A program made the translations under genes and the position numbers. This document shows positions 17,107 to 26,818 of a stretch of DNA of 64,000 nucleotides, piece by piece. How positions within the stretch are numbered: position 1 is the first letter of the stretch; each line of letters starts with the position of its first letter. The stretch covers positions 2,647,001 through 2,711,000 of the forward strand of contig NZ_CP010407.1 of NCBI RefSeq assembly GCF_000830005.1, read 5' to 3'. The stretch is from Streptomyces vietnamensis. Lineage in GTDB: Bacteria > Actinomycetota > Actinomycetes > Streptomycetales > Streptomycetaceae. Below the pieces are notes generated by a model. The model searched no databases and had not been told where the DNA came from. It saw only the letters and a program-made list of their open reading frames with translations.

Positions 17107-17529
17107 TCAGCGCTTGGGGGCGACCAGGCGGGCGCCCGCCCAGTCCTTGGCGACGCTGATGCTCTTGGTCTGGGAGAGACCAGCGGTCTGCGCGGCATCG
17201 TTGATGTCGGACGGCTCGATGTAGCCGTCACGGCCCGTCTTCGGCGTCAGCAGCCAGATCACGCCGCCGTCCTCCAGAAGACCGATGGAGTCCACCAGGG
17301 CGTCGGTGAGATCGCCGTCCTCGTCACGGAACCAGAGCACGACGGCGTCGGCGACGTCGTCGTAGTCCTCGTCCACGAGGTCCTGGCCGATGATGGACTC
17401 GATGCCTTCACGGAGATCGTGGTCGACGTCGTCGTCGTAGCCGATCTCCTGGACCACCTGTCCGGGCTCGAACCCCAGCCTGACGGCCGGGTTGGTCCGC
17501 TCCTCCGCGTGGTCCGCGGTCGCGCTCAC
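17107..17529 (-). CDS. DUF3052 protein
   Basis: This 140-residue acidic protein matches the actinobacterial DUF3052 family by its stretches LGFEPGQVVQEIGYDDDVD, WFRDEDGDLTDALVD and WLLTPKTGRDGYIEPSDI. The function is unknown. It is conserved next to the pyruvate dehydrogenase E1 gene in streptomycetes and is divergent from it here. I chose the GTG at 17529 because AGGAGG lies at a good distance before it, while the ATG 18 bases further upstream overlaps that ribosome site. A perfect 8-bp hairpin in its leader (17564-17583) may affect expression. Confidence 0.85.
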   Translation of the reverse strand: MSATADHAEERTNPAVRLGFEPGQVVQEIGYDDDVDHDLREGIESIIGQDLVDEDYDDVADAVVLWFRDEDGDLTDALVDSIGLLEDGGVIWLLTPKTGRDGYIEPSDINDAAQTAGLSQTKSISVAKDWAGARLVAPKR

Positions 17530-17955
17530 GGCTTGCCTCCTGCTCATTCGGAAAATGCTGTGGGCCACGCGTATGCGCGTGGCGCTGGCCGTAGTCCACA
17601 CGTGCCGGGGCGGATCGCGCAAGTACCGGGCCGCCGAGACCGCCGAAACGGTGACGTTTGGGGCCGTCTCGCCGCAACTTCCGGCATCGTCGGACCCTCC
17701 TTCGCGATCAGGCACACATGGTTGGTCCCGGTTTATGGACTTCTGCCGTTTCAGTCTGCCGAACGCCCGGACGAAACGCATGCGCGGGTTGGGCGTAAGG
17801 TTGCGATTTGAGCGCACCCGGACATCTGGAGGGCAGGCGAGGCACCCCGGGGGTTACCCCTCGGTAAATGTGACGTCCGGCGTCGGTGGGGTACACGATG
17901 GACATCCTGACCAGCCCGTGGCCCCGTGGGCGCCCCCGAACAGCGAAGGAAGAGC
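17530..17955. promoter_or_regulatory. 426-base divergent spacer between DUF3052 and aceE
   Basis: No convincing gene lies here. A perfect hairpin (GCCACGCG-TATG-CGCGTGGC, 17564-17583) sits in the DUF3052 leader. The rest should hold the two divergent promoters, including that of aceE, but I could not pin down a -35/-10 pair. The region is less GC-rich than its surroundings between about 17690 and 17820. Confidence 0.5.
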
Positions 17956-20688
17956 GTGGCTCCCGGATCCGATCGCAACCCGATCATCATTGGCGGCCTT
18001 CCCAGCCAGGTCCCGGATTTCGACCCGGAAGAGACCCAGGAATGGCTCGACTCCCTCGACGCGGCCGTCGACGAGCGGGGCCGTGAGCGGGCCCGCTACC
18101 TCATGCTCCGACTGATCGAGCGGGCCCGCGAGAAGCGCGTGGCCGTGCCCGAGATGCGCAGCACGGACTACGTCAACACCATCGCCACCAAGGACGAGCC
18201 GTTCTTCCCCGGCAACGAGGAGATCGAGCGCAAGGTCCTCAACGCCACCCGGTGGAACGCGGCGGTGATGGTCTCGCGCGCCCAGCGCCCGGGCATCGGC
18301 GTCGGCGGCCACATCGCGACCTTCGCCTCCTCGGCCTCGCTGTACGACGTCGGCTTCAACCACTTCTTCCGCGGCAAGGACGAGGGCGACGGCGGCGACC
18401 AGATCTTCTTCCAGGGACACGCCTCCCCCGGCATCTACGCCCGCGCCTACCTCCTCGACCGGCTGAACGAGACCCAGCTCGACGCCTTCCGCCAGGAGAA
18501 GTCGAAGTTCCCGAACGGCCTTTCGTCGTACCCGCACCCTCGGCTGATGCCGGACTTCTGGGAGTTCCCGACCGTGTCGATGGGCCTCGGCCCGCTCGGC
18601 GCGATCTACCAGGCGCGGATGAACCGGTACATGGAGGCGCGCGGCATCGCCGACACCTCCAAGTCGCACGTCTGGGCGTTCCTCGGCGACGGCGAGATGG
18701 ACGAGGTCGAGTCGCTCGGCCAGCTCTCCATCGCCGCCCGCGAGGGTCTGGACAACCTCACCTTCGTCGTCAACTGCAACCTCCAGCGGCTCGACGGCCC
18801 GGTCCGCGGCAACGGCAAGATCATCCAGGAACTGGAGTCGATCTTCCGGGGCAACGGCTGGAACGTCATCAAGCTGATCTGGGACCGCTCCTGGGACCCG
18901 CTGCTCGCGCAGGACCGCGACGGCATCCTGGTGAACAAGCTGAACACCACCCCGGACGGCCAGTTCCAGACGTACGCCACGGAGACCGGCGGCTACATCC
19001 GGGACCACTTCTTCGGCGACGACCACCGGCTGCGGGCGATGGTCGAGGGCATGTCGGACCAGCAGGTCCTGCACCTCGGCCGCGGCGGTCACGACCACAA
19101 GAAGATCTACGCGGCCTACGCGGCGGCGAAGGCCCACGCGGGCCAGCCGACCGTGATCCTCGCGCAGACCGTCAAGGGCTGGACGCTGGGCCCGAACTTC
19201 GAGGGCCGCAACGCGACCCACCAGATGAAGAAGCTGACGGTCGACGACCTCAAGCGCTTCCGGGACCGGCTGCACATCCCGGTGACGGACAAGCAGTTGG
19301 AGGAGGGCCTGCCGCCGTACTACCACCCGGGCCGGGACTCCGAGGAGATCCAGTACATGCACGACCGCCGCAAGGCGCTGGGCGGGTACGTCCCCACCCG
19401 TGTCGTGCGGGCGAAGCCGCTGGTCCTCCCCGACGACAAGGTCTACGCGGCGGCCAAGAAGGGCTCGGGGCAGCAGTCGATCGCCACCACGATGGCCTTC
19501 GTCCGCATCCTGAAGGACCTCATGCGGGACAAGGAGATCGGCAAGCGCTTCGTGCTGATCGCCCCCGACGAGTACCGCACCTTCGGCATGGACGCGTTCT
19601 TCCCGAGCGCCAAGATCTACAACCCGCTGGGCCAGCAGTACGAGGCGGTGGACCGTGAACTCCTCCTCGCCTACAAGGAGTCGCCGACCGGCCAGATGCT
19701 GCACGACGGCATCTCCGAGGCCGGCTGCACGGCCTCGCTGATCGCCGCCGGATCGGCGTACGCCACGCACGGCGAGCCGCTGATCCCGGTGTACGTCTTC
19801 TACTCGATGTTCGGTTTCCAGCGGACCGGCGACCAGTTCTGGCAGATGTCCGACCAGCTGGCGCGCGGCTTCGTCCTCGGCGCCACGGCCGGCCGGACGA
19901 CGCTGACCGGTGAGGGCCTCCAGCACGCGGACGGCCACTCGCACCTCCTCGCCTCGACCAACCCGGCCTGCATCGCCTACGACCCGGCGTTCGGCTTCGA
20001 GATCGCGCACATCGTCAAGGACGGTCTGCGCCGGATGTACGGCCCCGAGGCCGAGGACGTCTTCTACTACCTGACCGTCTACAACGAGCCGATCCAGCAC
20101 CCGGCCGAGCCCGAGAACGTGGACGTGGAGGGCATCCTCCAGGGCATCCACCGCTTCAAGGCGGGCGAGGCGGGCACGATCCCGGCGCAGATCATGGCCT
20201 CGGGCGTCGCCGTGCCGTGGGCGATCGAGGCGCAGCGGATCCTCGCCGAGGAGTGGAACGTCAAGGCCGACGTCTGGTCCGCGACCTCCTGGACCGAGCT
20301 GCGCCGCGAGGCCGTGGCCGTGGAGGAGCACAACCTGCTCCACCCGGACGAGGAGCAGCGCGTCCCGTACGTGACGCGCAAGCTCCAGGGCGCCGAGGGC
20401 CCGTTCGTCGCGGTCTCGGACTGGATGCGCACGGTGCCGGACCAGATCTCCCGCTGGGTGCCCGGCCCGTACACCTCGCTGGGCGCGGACGGCTTCGGCT
20501 TCGCGGACACGCGCGGTGCGGCCCGCCGCTACTTCCACATCGACGCGCAGTCGATCGTGCTCGCCGTGCTGACCGAGCTCGCCCGTGACGGCAAGATCGA
20601 GCGCTCGGCCCTGAAGCAGGCCGTGGACCGCTACCAGCTGCTCGACGTGACGGCCGCCGACCCGGGCGCCGCAGGCGGCGACGCCTGA
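17956..20688 (+). CDS. aceE: Pyruvate dehydrogenase E1 component, homodimeric type
   Basis: This 910-residue thiamine-diphosphate enzyme decarboxylates pyruvate and acetylates the lipoyl group of E2, feeding acetyl-CoA into the TCA cycle and fatty-acid synthesis. It is the single-chain (AceE) type. The TPP/Mg motif starts at about residue 243 (LGDGEMDE) and closes with [22 protein letters not shown], a transketolase-like pyrimidine domain ([11 protein letters not shown]) and [14 protein letters not shown] follow, with a complete C-terminal domain. The GTG at 17956 follows GGAAG; the in-frame upstream ATG lacks a ribosome site. Five 17-bp repeats and a terminator lie downstream. Confidence 0.97.
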   Translation: MAPGSDRNPIIIGGLPSQVPDFDPEETQEWLDSLDAAVDERGRERARYLMLRLIERAREKRVAVPEMRSTDYVNTIATKDEPFFPGNEEIERKVLNATRWNAAVMVSRAQRPGIGVGGHIATFASSASLYDVGFNHFFRGKDEGDGGDQIFFQGHASPGIYARAYLLDRLNETQLDAFRQEKSKFPNGLSSYPHPRLMPDFWEFPTVSMGLGPLGAIYQARMNRYMEARGIADTSKSHVWAFLGDGEMDEVESLGQLSIAAREGLDNLTFVVNCNLQRLDGPVRGNGKIIQELESIFRGNGWNVIKLIWDRSWDPLLAQDRDGILVNKLNTTPDGQFQTYATETGGYIRDHFFGDDHRLRAMVEGMSDQQVLHLGRGGHDHKKIYAAYAAAKAHAGQPTVILAQTVKGWTLGPNFEGRNATHQMKKLTVDDLKRFRDRLHIPVTDKQLEEGLPPYYHPGRDSEEIQYMHDRRKALGGYVPTRVVRAKPLVLPDDKVYAAAKKGSGQQSIATTMAFVRILKDLMRDKEIGKRFVLIAPDEYRTFGMDAFFPSAKIYNPLGQQYEAVDRELLLAYKESPTGQMLHDGISEAGCTASLIAAGSAYATHGEPLIPVYVFYSMFGFQRTGDQFWQMSDQLARGFVLGATAGRTTLTGEGLQHADGHSHLLASTNPACIAYDPAFGFEIAHIVKDGLRRMYGPEAEDVFYYLTVYNEPIQHPAEPENVDVEGILQGIHRFKAGEAGTIPAQIMASGVAVPWAIEAQRILAEEWNVKADVWSATSWTELRREAVAVEEHNLLHPDEEQRVPYVTRKLQGAEGPFVAVSDWMRTVPDQISRWVPGPYTSLGADGFGFADTRGAARRYFHIDAQSIVLAVLTELARDGKIERSALKQAVDRYQLLDVTAADPGAAGGDA

Positions 20689-20706
20689 CGGCAACGGCTG
20701 GTGGGG

Positions 20707-20791
20707 CTCGCTTCGGGCGGTGGTCCGTTTCGGGCGGCAGCTCGCTTCGGGCGGTAGCTCGTTTCGGCCGGTAGTTCGTTCCGGCCGGTGA
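20707..20791. repeat. Five tandem 17-bp repeats downstream of aceE
   Basis: Five contiguous 17-bp units approximate CTCGCTTCGGGCGGTAG (20707, 20724, 20741, 20758 and 20775). They lie between the aceE stop and its terminator and are noncoding. Confidence 0.9.
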
Positions 20792-20819
20792 GGGCGGTGG
20801 GACGCGGTCCCGCCGCCCT
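20792..20819 (+). terminator. Terminator of aceE
   Basis: GGGCGG-T-GGGAC pairs with GTCCC-G-CCGCCC around a short loop, directly after the 17-bp repeats. Confidence 0.75.
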
Positions 20820-20843
20820 TCGCCATTCCCTCCATTCCCTACG

Positions 20844-21632
20844 ATGCCGGTCATGCCCGTCATGAAGCTTCGCTGGGAGGAGCGCACCCAGACGCCGCTC
20901 CTGGTGCTCGCGGTCGCGTTCGGCATCGCCTACGCGGTGCCGATCGTGGCTCCCGGCGCCGAGCCGTGGGTGCACCGGCTGTGCACCCACGTCGAGTGGG
21001 TCGTCTGGGGTGCCTTCGCGCTCGACTATCTCGTCCGTCTCGGGCTGGCCCCGGAGCGCTGGCGCTTCGTGCGCGGCCATCCGCTGGACCTGCTCGCGGT
21101 GATACTGCCGATGGTGCAGCCGCTGCGGCTGCTGCGGGTGGTCTCCACGCTCCTCCTCGTGGGCCGGCGGGCCCGGATGGCCCCGCAGATAACGCTCACC
21201 ACCTATGTGGCGGGCGCGGTGGTCGGGCTGATGATGTTCGGCTCGCTGGCCGTGCTGCACGTCGAGCGGGACGCCCCGAACGGCAACATCAAGACGCTCG
21301 GGGACGCGGTGTGGTGGTCGTTCACCACGATGACCACGGTCGGCTACGGCGATCACGCCCCGACCACGGGTCTCGGCCGGATCCTCGCGGTGGGCCTGAT
21401 GCTCTCGGGCATCGCCCTGCTCGGTGTCGTCACGGCCAACATCGCGGCCTGGTTCATCTCCCGCTTCGACCGCGACGACGCGGTGGAGCGCCGGCAGACG
21501 GAGCTCCTGGAGGCGCTCACCCTGGAGGTCCGCGAGCTGCGCGCGGAGGTCGCCCGCCTCTCGGCCCCGCCGGAACCACCAGGACCGAACGAGCCGCGTG
21601 ACGTCCCCTCGCCTACCGCTCCCAGAGCTTGA
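20844..21632 (+). CDS. Voltage-gated-type potassium channel subunit
   Basis: This 262-residue membrane protein has about six hydrophobic segments and the potassium selectivity filter TTVGYGD at residues 164-170. An Arg-rich segment (LRLLRVVSTLLLVGRRAR, about 94-111) resembles a voltage-sensing S4 helix. The C-terminal 60 residues are cytoplasmic with a short Leu/Glu/Arg coiled coil and a Pro-rich tail, and no RCK domain is seen. It should conduct potassium across the membrane as a tetramer. The start is uncertain: ATG at 20844, 20853 and 20862 are in frame and none has a clear ribosome site. The 3' end overlaps the convergent gene by 20 bases. Confidence 0.85.
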   Translation: MPVMPVMKLRWEERTQTPLLVLAVAFGIAYAVPIVAPGAEPWVHRLCTHVEWVVWGAFALDYLVRLGLAPERWRFVRGHPLDLLAVILPMVQPLRLLRVVSTLLLVGRRARMAPQITLTTYVAGAVVGLMMFGSLAVLHVERDAPNGNIKTLGDAVWWSFTTMTTVGYGDHAPTTGLGRILAVGLMLSGIALLGVVTANIAAWFISRFDRDDAVERRQTELLEALTLEVRELRAEVARLSAPPEPPGPNEPRDVPSPTAPRA

Positions 21633-22017
21633 ACGCTCTGACCTCGTAGGCCGTCTGCGGCACCCAGGTCCCCCGCCCCGGATACGTCTCGAACTCCCCC
21701 GCCTCCGCGCACTCGGCCGACTGGTAGGTGGTGACCGGCCGCCCCGTGCGGTTCGCGAGGGACTGCGCCGAGGTGCCCGGCGGCAGGGCGATACAGCTGT
21801 CGATGTCGGTCGTGGCCAGCTCGTGCGTCCACGGCCTGCCCTTGAAGTCGGGCTTGGGCCAGAGGCAGAGCCGGCCGGGCCCGCAGGCCCCGAGGGCGGT
21901 CCCGGGCGGCGCGGCCACCGGTACGGCCAGTGCCGCCGGTGCCGCCGGTGCCACCGCGAGGGCGGACAGGAGGAGGGCCGTGACGGCCGCGCCGGTGAGG
22001 ACGGTCTTCGTATACAT
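21613..22017 (-). CDS. Secreted peptidase inhibitor I36-like protein
   Basis: This 134-residue protein has an N-terminal signal peptide (about 1-31) and a compact Cys-containing domain. ACGPGRLCLWPKPDFKGRPW followed by a second beta-gamma-crystallin-like half resembles peptidase inhibitor family I36, typified by SMI of Streptomyces, which inhibits metalloproteases. Four cysteines could form two disulfides. The target is unknown, but an M4 metalloprotease is encoded at 55058-57247. The 3' end overlaps the potassium channel gene on the other strand. Confidence 0.7.
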   Translation of the reverse strand: MYTKTVLTGAAVTALLLSALAVAPAAPAALAVPVAAPPGTALGACGPGRLCLWPKPDFKGRPWTHELATTDIDSCIALPPGTSAQSLANRTGRPVTTYQSAECAEAGEFETYPGRGTWVPQTAYEVRAFKLWER

Positions 22018-22086
22018 GCTGGCGAACCCCCGCTTCGTTACTCTCTGTAATCACGAGAATGGCGGAGCTCTCCCGGCAACGGAAGA

Positions 22087-22123
22087 GGGGCCGCCCCCGT
22101 TCACGCGAACGGGTGACGGCCCC
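22087..22123. terminator. Terminator below the DHA2 efflux gene
   Basis: GGGGCCG and CGGCCCC enclose a second pair CCCGTTC/GAACGGG, forming a long hairpin between the efflux gene stop and the upstream region of the I36-like gene. Confidence 0.7.
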
Positions 22124-22148
22124 CTACGGGAACCCCGAGGAACGGGCG

Positions 22149-23771
22149 TCAGATGTGACCGCCCATGCCGCCCGCCTCCGCGTTCTCGCCGCGCTTGGTG
22201 AGCGTGGCGACGAGGGCCGCGACGACGGCGACGCCGCCGGCGACGGTGAAGGCCAGGCCCATGCCGTCGAGGAAGGTGTCGTGGATGACGCCGGTGATCT
22301 GCTGGAGGAGACCGGGGGTCATCCCCGGCGCCTGGGCCAGCTCGGGCGGGGCCATGCCGAACTCAGCGGCCTGCTCCAGGCGCGGGTCGGCCGGGACCGG
22401 GATGCCGGCCTCCTTCCAGTTCCCCGCGAAGGAGTCGGCGACCTTGGAGGACATGACGGCGCCGAGCACCGCCGTGCCGAGCGCGCCGCCGACCTGCATG
22501 GCGGCCTGCTGCAGACCGCCGGCCACGCCGGAGAGCTCGAGGGGCGCGTTGCCGACGATGACCTCGGTGGCGCCCACCATCACCGGGGCGAGGCCGAGGC
22601 CGAGCAGGGCGAACCAGAGGGACATGGTGAGGGTGCCGGTGCCGGCGGTGAGCGTGATCATGCCGAACATCGCGACGGCCGTGCAGACCATGCCGCCGAC
22701 GAGCGGCACGCGCGGCCCGAACTTGGTGATCAGCGCGCCGGCCAGCGGCGAGGAGACGATCATCATCGCGGTCAGCGGCAGCAGGTGCAGACCGGCGTCG
22801 ACCGGGCCGAGCCCCTTCACGCCCTGGAGGTAGAAGGTCACGAAGAAGAGGCCGCCCATGAAGGCGAAGGCCATCAGGACCATCAGCACCACGCCGGCCG
22901 AGAGCGGCACGGAGCGGAACATGCCCAGCGGGATCAACGGCTCCTTGACCTTGGTCTCCCAGAAGGCGAAGACCGCGAACAGGAACAGCGCGCCGATCAG
23001 GCAGCCCCAGGTCTTGCCGCTGGACCAGCCCCAGGACTCGCCGGCCTTGATGAGGCTCCAGACGAGGGAGGCCATGGCGCCGGAGAGCAGCAGGATGCCG
23101 AGGACGTCGAAGGAGCGCGGCGCGTTCTCGGCGCGGTGGTCCTTGAGGATCAGCAGGCCGAGGACGAGCGCGACGACGCCCACCGGCACGTTGATGAAGA
23201 AGACGGACTGCCAGTTGACGTGCTCCACGAGGAAGCCGCCGAGGATCGGGCCGCCGGCCGTGGACGCGCCGATGACCATGCCCCAGATGCCGATCGCCAT
23301 GTTCAGCTTCTCGGCGGGGAAGGTGGCGCGCAGCAGGCCGAGCGCGGCCGGCATCAGCAGGGCGCCGAAGAGGCCCTGCAGGACGCGGAAGGCGATCACG
23401 GCCCCGATGGAGTGCGACAGGCCGATCGCGCCGGAGGCGCCGGCGAAGCCGGCGATGCCGATGAGGAAGGTCTGCCGGTGGCCGAAGCGGTCACCGAGCT
23501 TGCCGGCGGTGATCAGGGCGACGGCGAGCGCGAGCAGGTAGCCGTTGGTGATCCACTGGACCTGGGCGAGGCTGGCGTCGAGTTCGTCCTTGATGGCGGG
23601 GTTGGCGATGGCGACGATCGTGCCGTCGAGCGCGACCATCATCACGCCCACGGCGACGCCGAACAGGGTCAGCCAGGGGTGGCCGCGCAGTCCCTTCGCC
23701 GGGACCGGTACGGGTTCCCGGACGTCCCCCTGACCCTGCGGGGCCTTTTCCACGGTGGTCTGACTAGTCAT
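22149..23771 (-). CDS. DHA2 (EmrB/QacA) family MFS drug exporter
   Basis: This 540-residue transporter has about 14 membrane segments. Motif A occurs in the 2-3 loop (GKLGDRFGHRQTF), and the early motif VALDGTIVAIANPAI with membrane-embedded Asp is typical of proton-driven DHA2 multidrug exporters. Motif C-like Gly/Pro residues follow (GASTAGGPILGGFLVEH). The substrate cannot be told from sequence. The start is ATG 23771, which places the hydrophilic N-terminus before helix 1. The divergent TetR gene and the shared 116-base spacer with repeated TGACA motifs indicate local repression relieved by a ligand. Confidence 0.93.
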   Translation of the reverse strand: MTSQTTVEKAPQGQGDVREPVPVPAKGLRGHPWLTLFGVAVGVMMVALDGTIVAIANPAIKDELDASLAQVQWITNGYLLALAVALITAGKLGDRFGHRQTFLIGIAGFAGASGAIGLSHSIGAVIAFRVLQGLFGALLMPAALGLLRATFPAEKLNMAIGIWGMVIGASTAGGPILGGFLVEHVNWQSVFFINVPVGVVALVLGLLILKDHRAENAPRSFDVLGILLLSGAMASLVWSLIKAGESWGWSSGKTWGCLIGALFLFAVFAFWETKVKEPLIPLGMFRSVPLSAGVVLMVLMAFAFMGGLFFVTFYLQGVKGLGPVDAGLHLLPLTAMMIVSSPLAGALITKFGPRVPLVGGMVCTAVAMFGMITLTAGTGTLTMSLWFALLGLGLAPVMVGATEVIVGNAPLELSGVAGGLQQAAMQVGGALGTAVLGAVMSSKVADSFAGNWKEAGIPVPADPRLEQAAEFGMAPPELAQAPGMTPGLLQQITGVIHDTFLDGMGLAFTVAGGVAVVAALVATLTKRGENAEAGGMGGHI

Positions 23772-23784
23772 GGGAAAGAGGCTA

Positions 23785-23835
23785 GTGACAGCCACTGACA
23801 ATTGACAAAGCGATTCACGCGTCGGTAACTGTCAC
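23785..23835. promoter_or_regulatory. Candidate TetR operator between efflux pump and regulator
   Basis: The spacer holds GTGACAG (23785), CTGACA (23795), TTGACA (23802) and the inverted CTGTCAC (23829). The outer two are perfect inverted copies, and TTGACA could be the -35 of the regulator promoter. Confidence 0.5.
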
Positions 23836-23887
23836 GTAGCTCACAGGTACGCTGAGCAGACGAAATGCCGGAAAAGAGGACCTCTAC

Positions 23888-24538
23888 GTGACCGTGCCCG
23901 TGTCCCTGCCCGGACTGCGCGAGCGGAAGAAGCAGCGCACGCGCGACGCGCTGATCCGGGTCGCGCTCGAGCTCTTCACCGAACACGGGTACGAGCAGAC
24001 CACCGTCGACGAGATCGTCGACGCCGTGGAGGTCTCCCAACGCACCTTCTTCCGGTACTTCTCCTCCAAGGAGGAGGTCGCCTTCGCCGTCCAGCACATG
24101 GTCGAGGAGCGTTTCGTGCACGCCCTCGAACAGCGGCCCCCGGAGGAGGCCCCCCTCGACGCGATGCGCAACGCCGTCCTGAGCGGCTGGGACACCATCG
24201 GCGAGGCCATCGCGGAGGTCGTCCCCGTCGAGCTGTACGTGCGCACGTACCTGATGATCGAGTCGACGCCCGCGCTGCTCGCCGTCCACCTGCGCCGCTC
24301 CACCGAGATGGAGGAGACCATCGCCCGGATCATCGCCGCGCGCGAGGGCCTCGACGTCGACGAGGACCCGCGCCCCCGGATCGCCGTGGCGGCGTTCAGC
24401 GGGGTGATGCGGGTGACCGGCCAGATGTGGGGCCGGGGCACGGACCAGAGCCTGGAGGCCATCCGCGCGCTCACCGAGGACTACCTCGACCACCTCGGCC
24501 CGGCACTGGCCCCGCACTGGCGGAATCGGGAGCGATAG
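23888..24538 (+). CDS. TetR-family repressor, divergent to the efflux pump
   Basis: This 216-residue regulator has a typical N-terminal TetR helix-turn-helix (residues about 10-60). RKKQRTRDALIRVALELFTEHGYEQTT leads into VDEIVDAVEVSQRTFFRYFSSKEE. The C-terminal ligand domain is diverse and has no diagnostic motif. The GTG start at 23888 is consistent with the family N-terminus. By position it should repress the adjacent DHA2 transporter and itself. It ends 49 bases before a DUF1023 hydrolase gene in the same direction, but that gene is not an obvious partner. Confidence 0.92.
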   Translation: MTVPVSLPGLRERKKQRTRDALIRVALELFTEHGYEQTTVDEIVDAVEVSQRTFFRYFSSKEEVAFAVQHMVEERFVHALEQRPPEEAPLDAMRNAVLSGWDTIGEAIAEVVPVELYVRTYLMIESTPALLAVHLRRSTEMEETIARIIAAREGLDVDEDPRPRIAVAAFSGVMRVTGQMWGRGTDQSLEAIRALTEDYLDHLGPALAPHWRNRER

Positions 24539-24587
24539 GACCCCGCAGGTCCGGCCCCGTCATCTCCGCCCCGTAGGGTGGCCGCCC

Positions 24588-25799
24588 GTGACCTCCGTCG
24601 ACGCCTCGCCCACTCTCGTCGCCACGCGCGCGCTCCTCGCGCTCGCCGTGGTGTTCGTGCTCCTCGCGACCACCGGCTGGACCACGATCCGGCACCGGCC
24701 CGCGCCCTGGTCGTCCCGTGAGGCCGCGCTCGCCGCCTGGGCACGGGACCGGATCGACGACCGGCCGCTGCCCGACCCGGCCGCCCCGGCCCGTACCGTC
24801 GCCGCCTTCTTCGCCGGACTCGGCCCGGCGGACGGCGCCCGGCTCGCCGCCCGGCACCCGCTCGTCGTCGGCAACCTCAACGGCGTCCCCGTCACCCTGC
24901 GCTACCGCGCCAACCGGATCACCCTCGCGCGCGCGTACGCCGCCGAGCGCGGCAGGGTCGACGACACCAGGCTCTCCCCCGAGGGCCGGCACGAGGCCCG
25001 GCGCCGCGTCGACCGCTTCGCCTCCCTGATGCGGCCCGGCCGCCAGGTCCTCGCCTTCGACCCGACCGGTACGGGGCGGGCCGCCGAGGTCCTCGGAGAC
25101 CTGGGACGGGCCCGGCGCGTCTCGGTGATCGTGCCCGGCGTCGACACCAATCTGCTCACCTTCCAGAAGACCCACGGCCGGTACGGCGCCCCGGCCGGCA
25201 TGGCCGAGGCCCTCTACGCGGCCGAGCGGCGGACCTCGCCCCGCGCGCGCGTGGCCGTGATCGCCTGGGCCGACTACACCGCGCCCGCCGGGATCGGCGT
25301 CGACGCGATGACCGGCCGGCTGGCCGAGGAAGGAGCCGTACGCCTGGTGGGCCTCACCGAGTCGCTGCCCCCGCACGCGCGCGTGGCGCTCTTCTGCCAC
25401 AGCTACGGCTCCGTGCTCTGCGGGGTCGCCGCGCCCCGGCTGCCCGCCCGGGTGACCGACGTGGCCGTGGCCGGAAGCCCCGGGATGCGGGTCGAGCGGG
25501 CGGCCGACCTCGACAGCCCCGCGCGCGTGTGGGCCATGCGGGACGCCGACGACTGGATAGCCGACGTGCCGCACCTGGAGGTGGGCGGGGTCGGGCACGG
25601 CGCGGACCCGGTCGCGCCGGAGTTCGGCGCCCGGCTGCTCTCCGCGCGCGGGGCGCTCGGCCACAGCGGCTATTTCGAGCCGGGGACACAGAGCCTCGGC
25701 AACTTCGCCGCGATAGGCGTCGGGGCCTACCCGCGGCTGGTCTGCGCACGTGCCGACAGCGCTTGCCACGACGGAATATCCGGCACGGAAGGGCTCTGA
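24588..25799 (+). CDS. DUF1023 alpha/beta-hydrolase, membrane-anchored
   Basis: This 403-residue protein has an N-terminal hydrophobic anchor (about 14-30) and a DUF1023 alpha/beta-hydrolase domain. The likely nucleophile is the Ser of CHSYGSVLCG, with GSPGMRVE and GVGHGADPVAPEFG nearby as further active-site elements. Substrate and pathway are unknown. A shorter paralogue with the same core motifs lies at 29531-30511. A tail of about 30 residues after the catalytic domain holds two cysteines. No convincing ribosome site was seen before the GTG start, so the exact start is uncertain. Confidence 0.82.
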   Translation: MTSVDASPTLVATRALLALAVVFVLLATTGWTTIRHRPAPWSSREAALAAWARDRIDDRPLPDPAAPARTVAAFFAGLGPADGARLAARHPLVVGNLNGVPVTLRYRANRITLARAYAAERGRVDDTRLSPEGRHEARRRVDRFASLMRPGRQVLAFDPTGTGRAAEVLGDLGRARRVSVIVPGVDTNLLTFQKTHGRYGAPAGMAEALYAAERRTSPRARVAVIAWADYTAPAGIGVDAMTGRLAEEGAVRLVGLTESLPPHARVALFCHSYGSVLCGVAAPRLPARVTDVAVAGSPGMRVERAADLDSPARVWAMRDADDWIADVPHLEVGGVGHGADPVAPEFGARLLSARGALGHSGYFEPGTQSLGNFAAIGVGAYPRLVCARADSACHDGISGTEGL

Positions 25800-25873
25800 C
25801 GCGCGTAGATCACGCAATTTCGGGACCTTTCACAGGGGCGACGCAAGGGCACACGCCGCTTACGATGAGGCGC

Positions 25874-26818
25874 ATGGGTGATGTGCTGGCCGGAATTCAT
25901 GCCACCTGGGAGCTCGAGAGCGACGCCCTCGTCATCCGCTTCGACCGGGGGATCCGCACGCCGAAGCTGTTCAGCGCGCTGCGTGAGAGACGCGTACCGC
26001 TCGAGGCGCTGGCGTCGGTGACGCTCACGCCCGGCAAGCGGGGCGCCGTCGTGCTGCACGCCGTGCCGAGGCCGGGCGCCGATCCGCTGATGGAGGCGGC
26101 CGCGGGGCAGCTCAAGGAGGGCAACGATCCGTACCGCCTGGTGCTCCCGGCGGAACGCGAGACGCTCGCCGAGCAGTACCGGGACGAGCTGCGGACGCTC
26201 CTCGCGTCGCACCCGGGGGCCGCGGGGGCCGCCGGGTACGAGGCGTACGACGCGTTCGCTGCGGAGGACGGGGCCGTCGGGGGCGTCGTGCCCGCCGACC
26301 GGTTCCTCGTGGCGCCGCCGTCGGGGCCGCAGTCCTTCAAGGCCTACGACGCGAGGGCCAGCTTCGACGGGACCTCCGAGGTCGCGTTCCGCTGGTCCCG
26401 GACGGGGGCGTCCTCGGAGAAGTGGAAGGCCGGTGACCAGGTCTTTCCCGTACGGGACCTCTGCGGGGTCGAATGGCGCTCGCCGAACGGCGTCGACGGG
26501 TACCTGCGGCTGGTGCCCCGGGGCGGCGCGCCCCGGGCCGACCGGCCCGACCAGGACCCGGCGTGTGTCGTCTTCGGCCGCTACGGGCCGGTGCACGAGT
26601 CCCTGACCTTCGCGGCCTCGGTCCTCGCCGCGATCCGGGGCAAGGACCGCGCGCCCGCCGTGCCCGTCGCGGCTCCGGTGGGGGCTCGGGGTGCGGAGCT
26701 CCGGGACCCGGGGGTGGTGGCTGAAAGGATTCGGCACTTGGGGGAGCTGCATCAGGCGGGGCTGGTTACGGATGCGGAGTTCTCGGCGAAGAAGGCGGAA
26801 CTCCTGGCGGAGCTCTGA
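25874..26818 (+). CDS. DUF4429 protein with C-terminal SHOCT motif
   Basis: This 314-residue cytoplasmic protein contains two related DUF4429 units (about 1-90 and 150-255), each beginning with a strand pattern like ATWELESDALVIRFD or KAYDARASFDGTSEVAFRW. It ends in a SHOCT motif, IRHLGELHQAGLVTDAEFSAKKAELLAEL-like, a short C-terminal helix pair often found on membrane or oligomeric proteins. The role is unknown. An ATG nine bases upstream is an equally possible start. The gene ends where the repeat-rich spacer before the NarL-type two-component system begins. Confidence 0.82.
   Translation: MGDVLAGIHATWELESDALVIRFDRGIRTPKLFSALRERRVPLEALASVTLTPGKRGAVVLHAVPRPGADPLMEAAAGQLKEGNDPYRLVLPAERETLAEQYRDELRTLLASHPGAAGAAGYEAYDAFAAEDGAVGGVVPADRFLVAPPSGPQSFKAYDARASFDGTSEVAFRWSRTGASSEKWKAGDQVFPVRDLCGVEWRSPNGVDGYLRLVPRGGAPRADRPDQDPACVVFGRYGPVHESLTFAASVLAAIRGKDRAPAVPVAAPVGARGAELRDPGVVAERIRHLGELHQAGLVTDAEFSAKKAELLAEL

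Noticed and set aside
20707..20791. CRISPR-like array after aceE
   Set aside because: Contiguous 17-bp units without spacers, so a tandem repeat only.
17854..20835. Long minus-strand frame across aceE
   Set aside because: It mirrors a well-recognised enzyme and begins in the 17-bp repeats; the composition is typical of antisense frames in GC-rich DNA.
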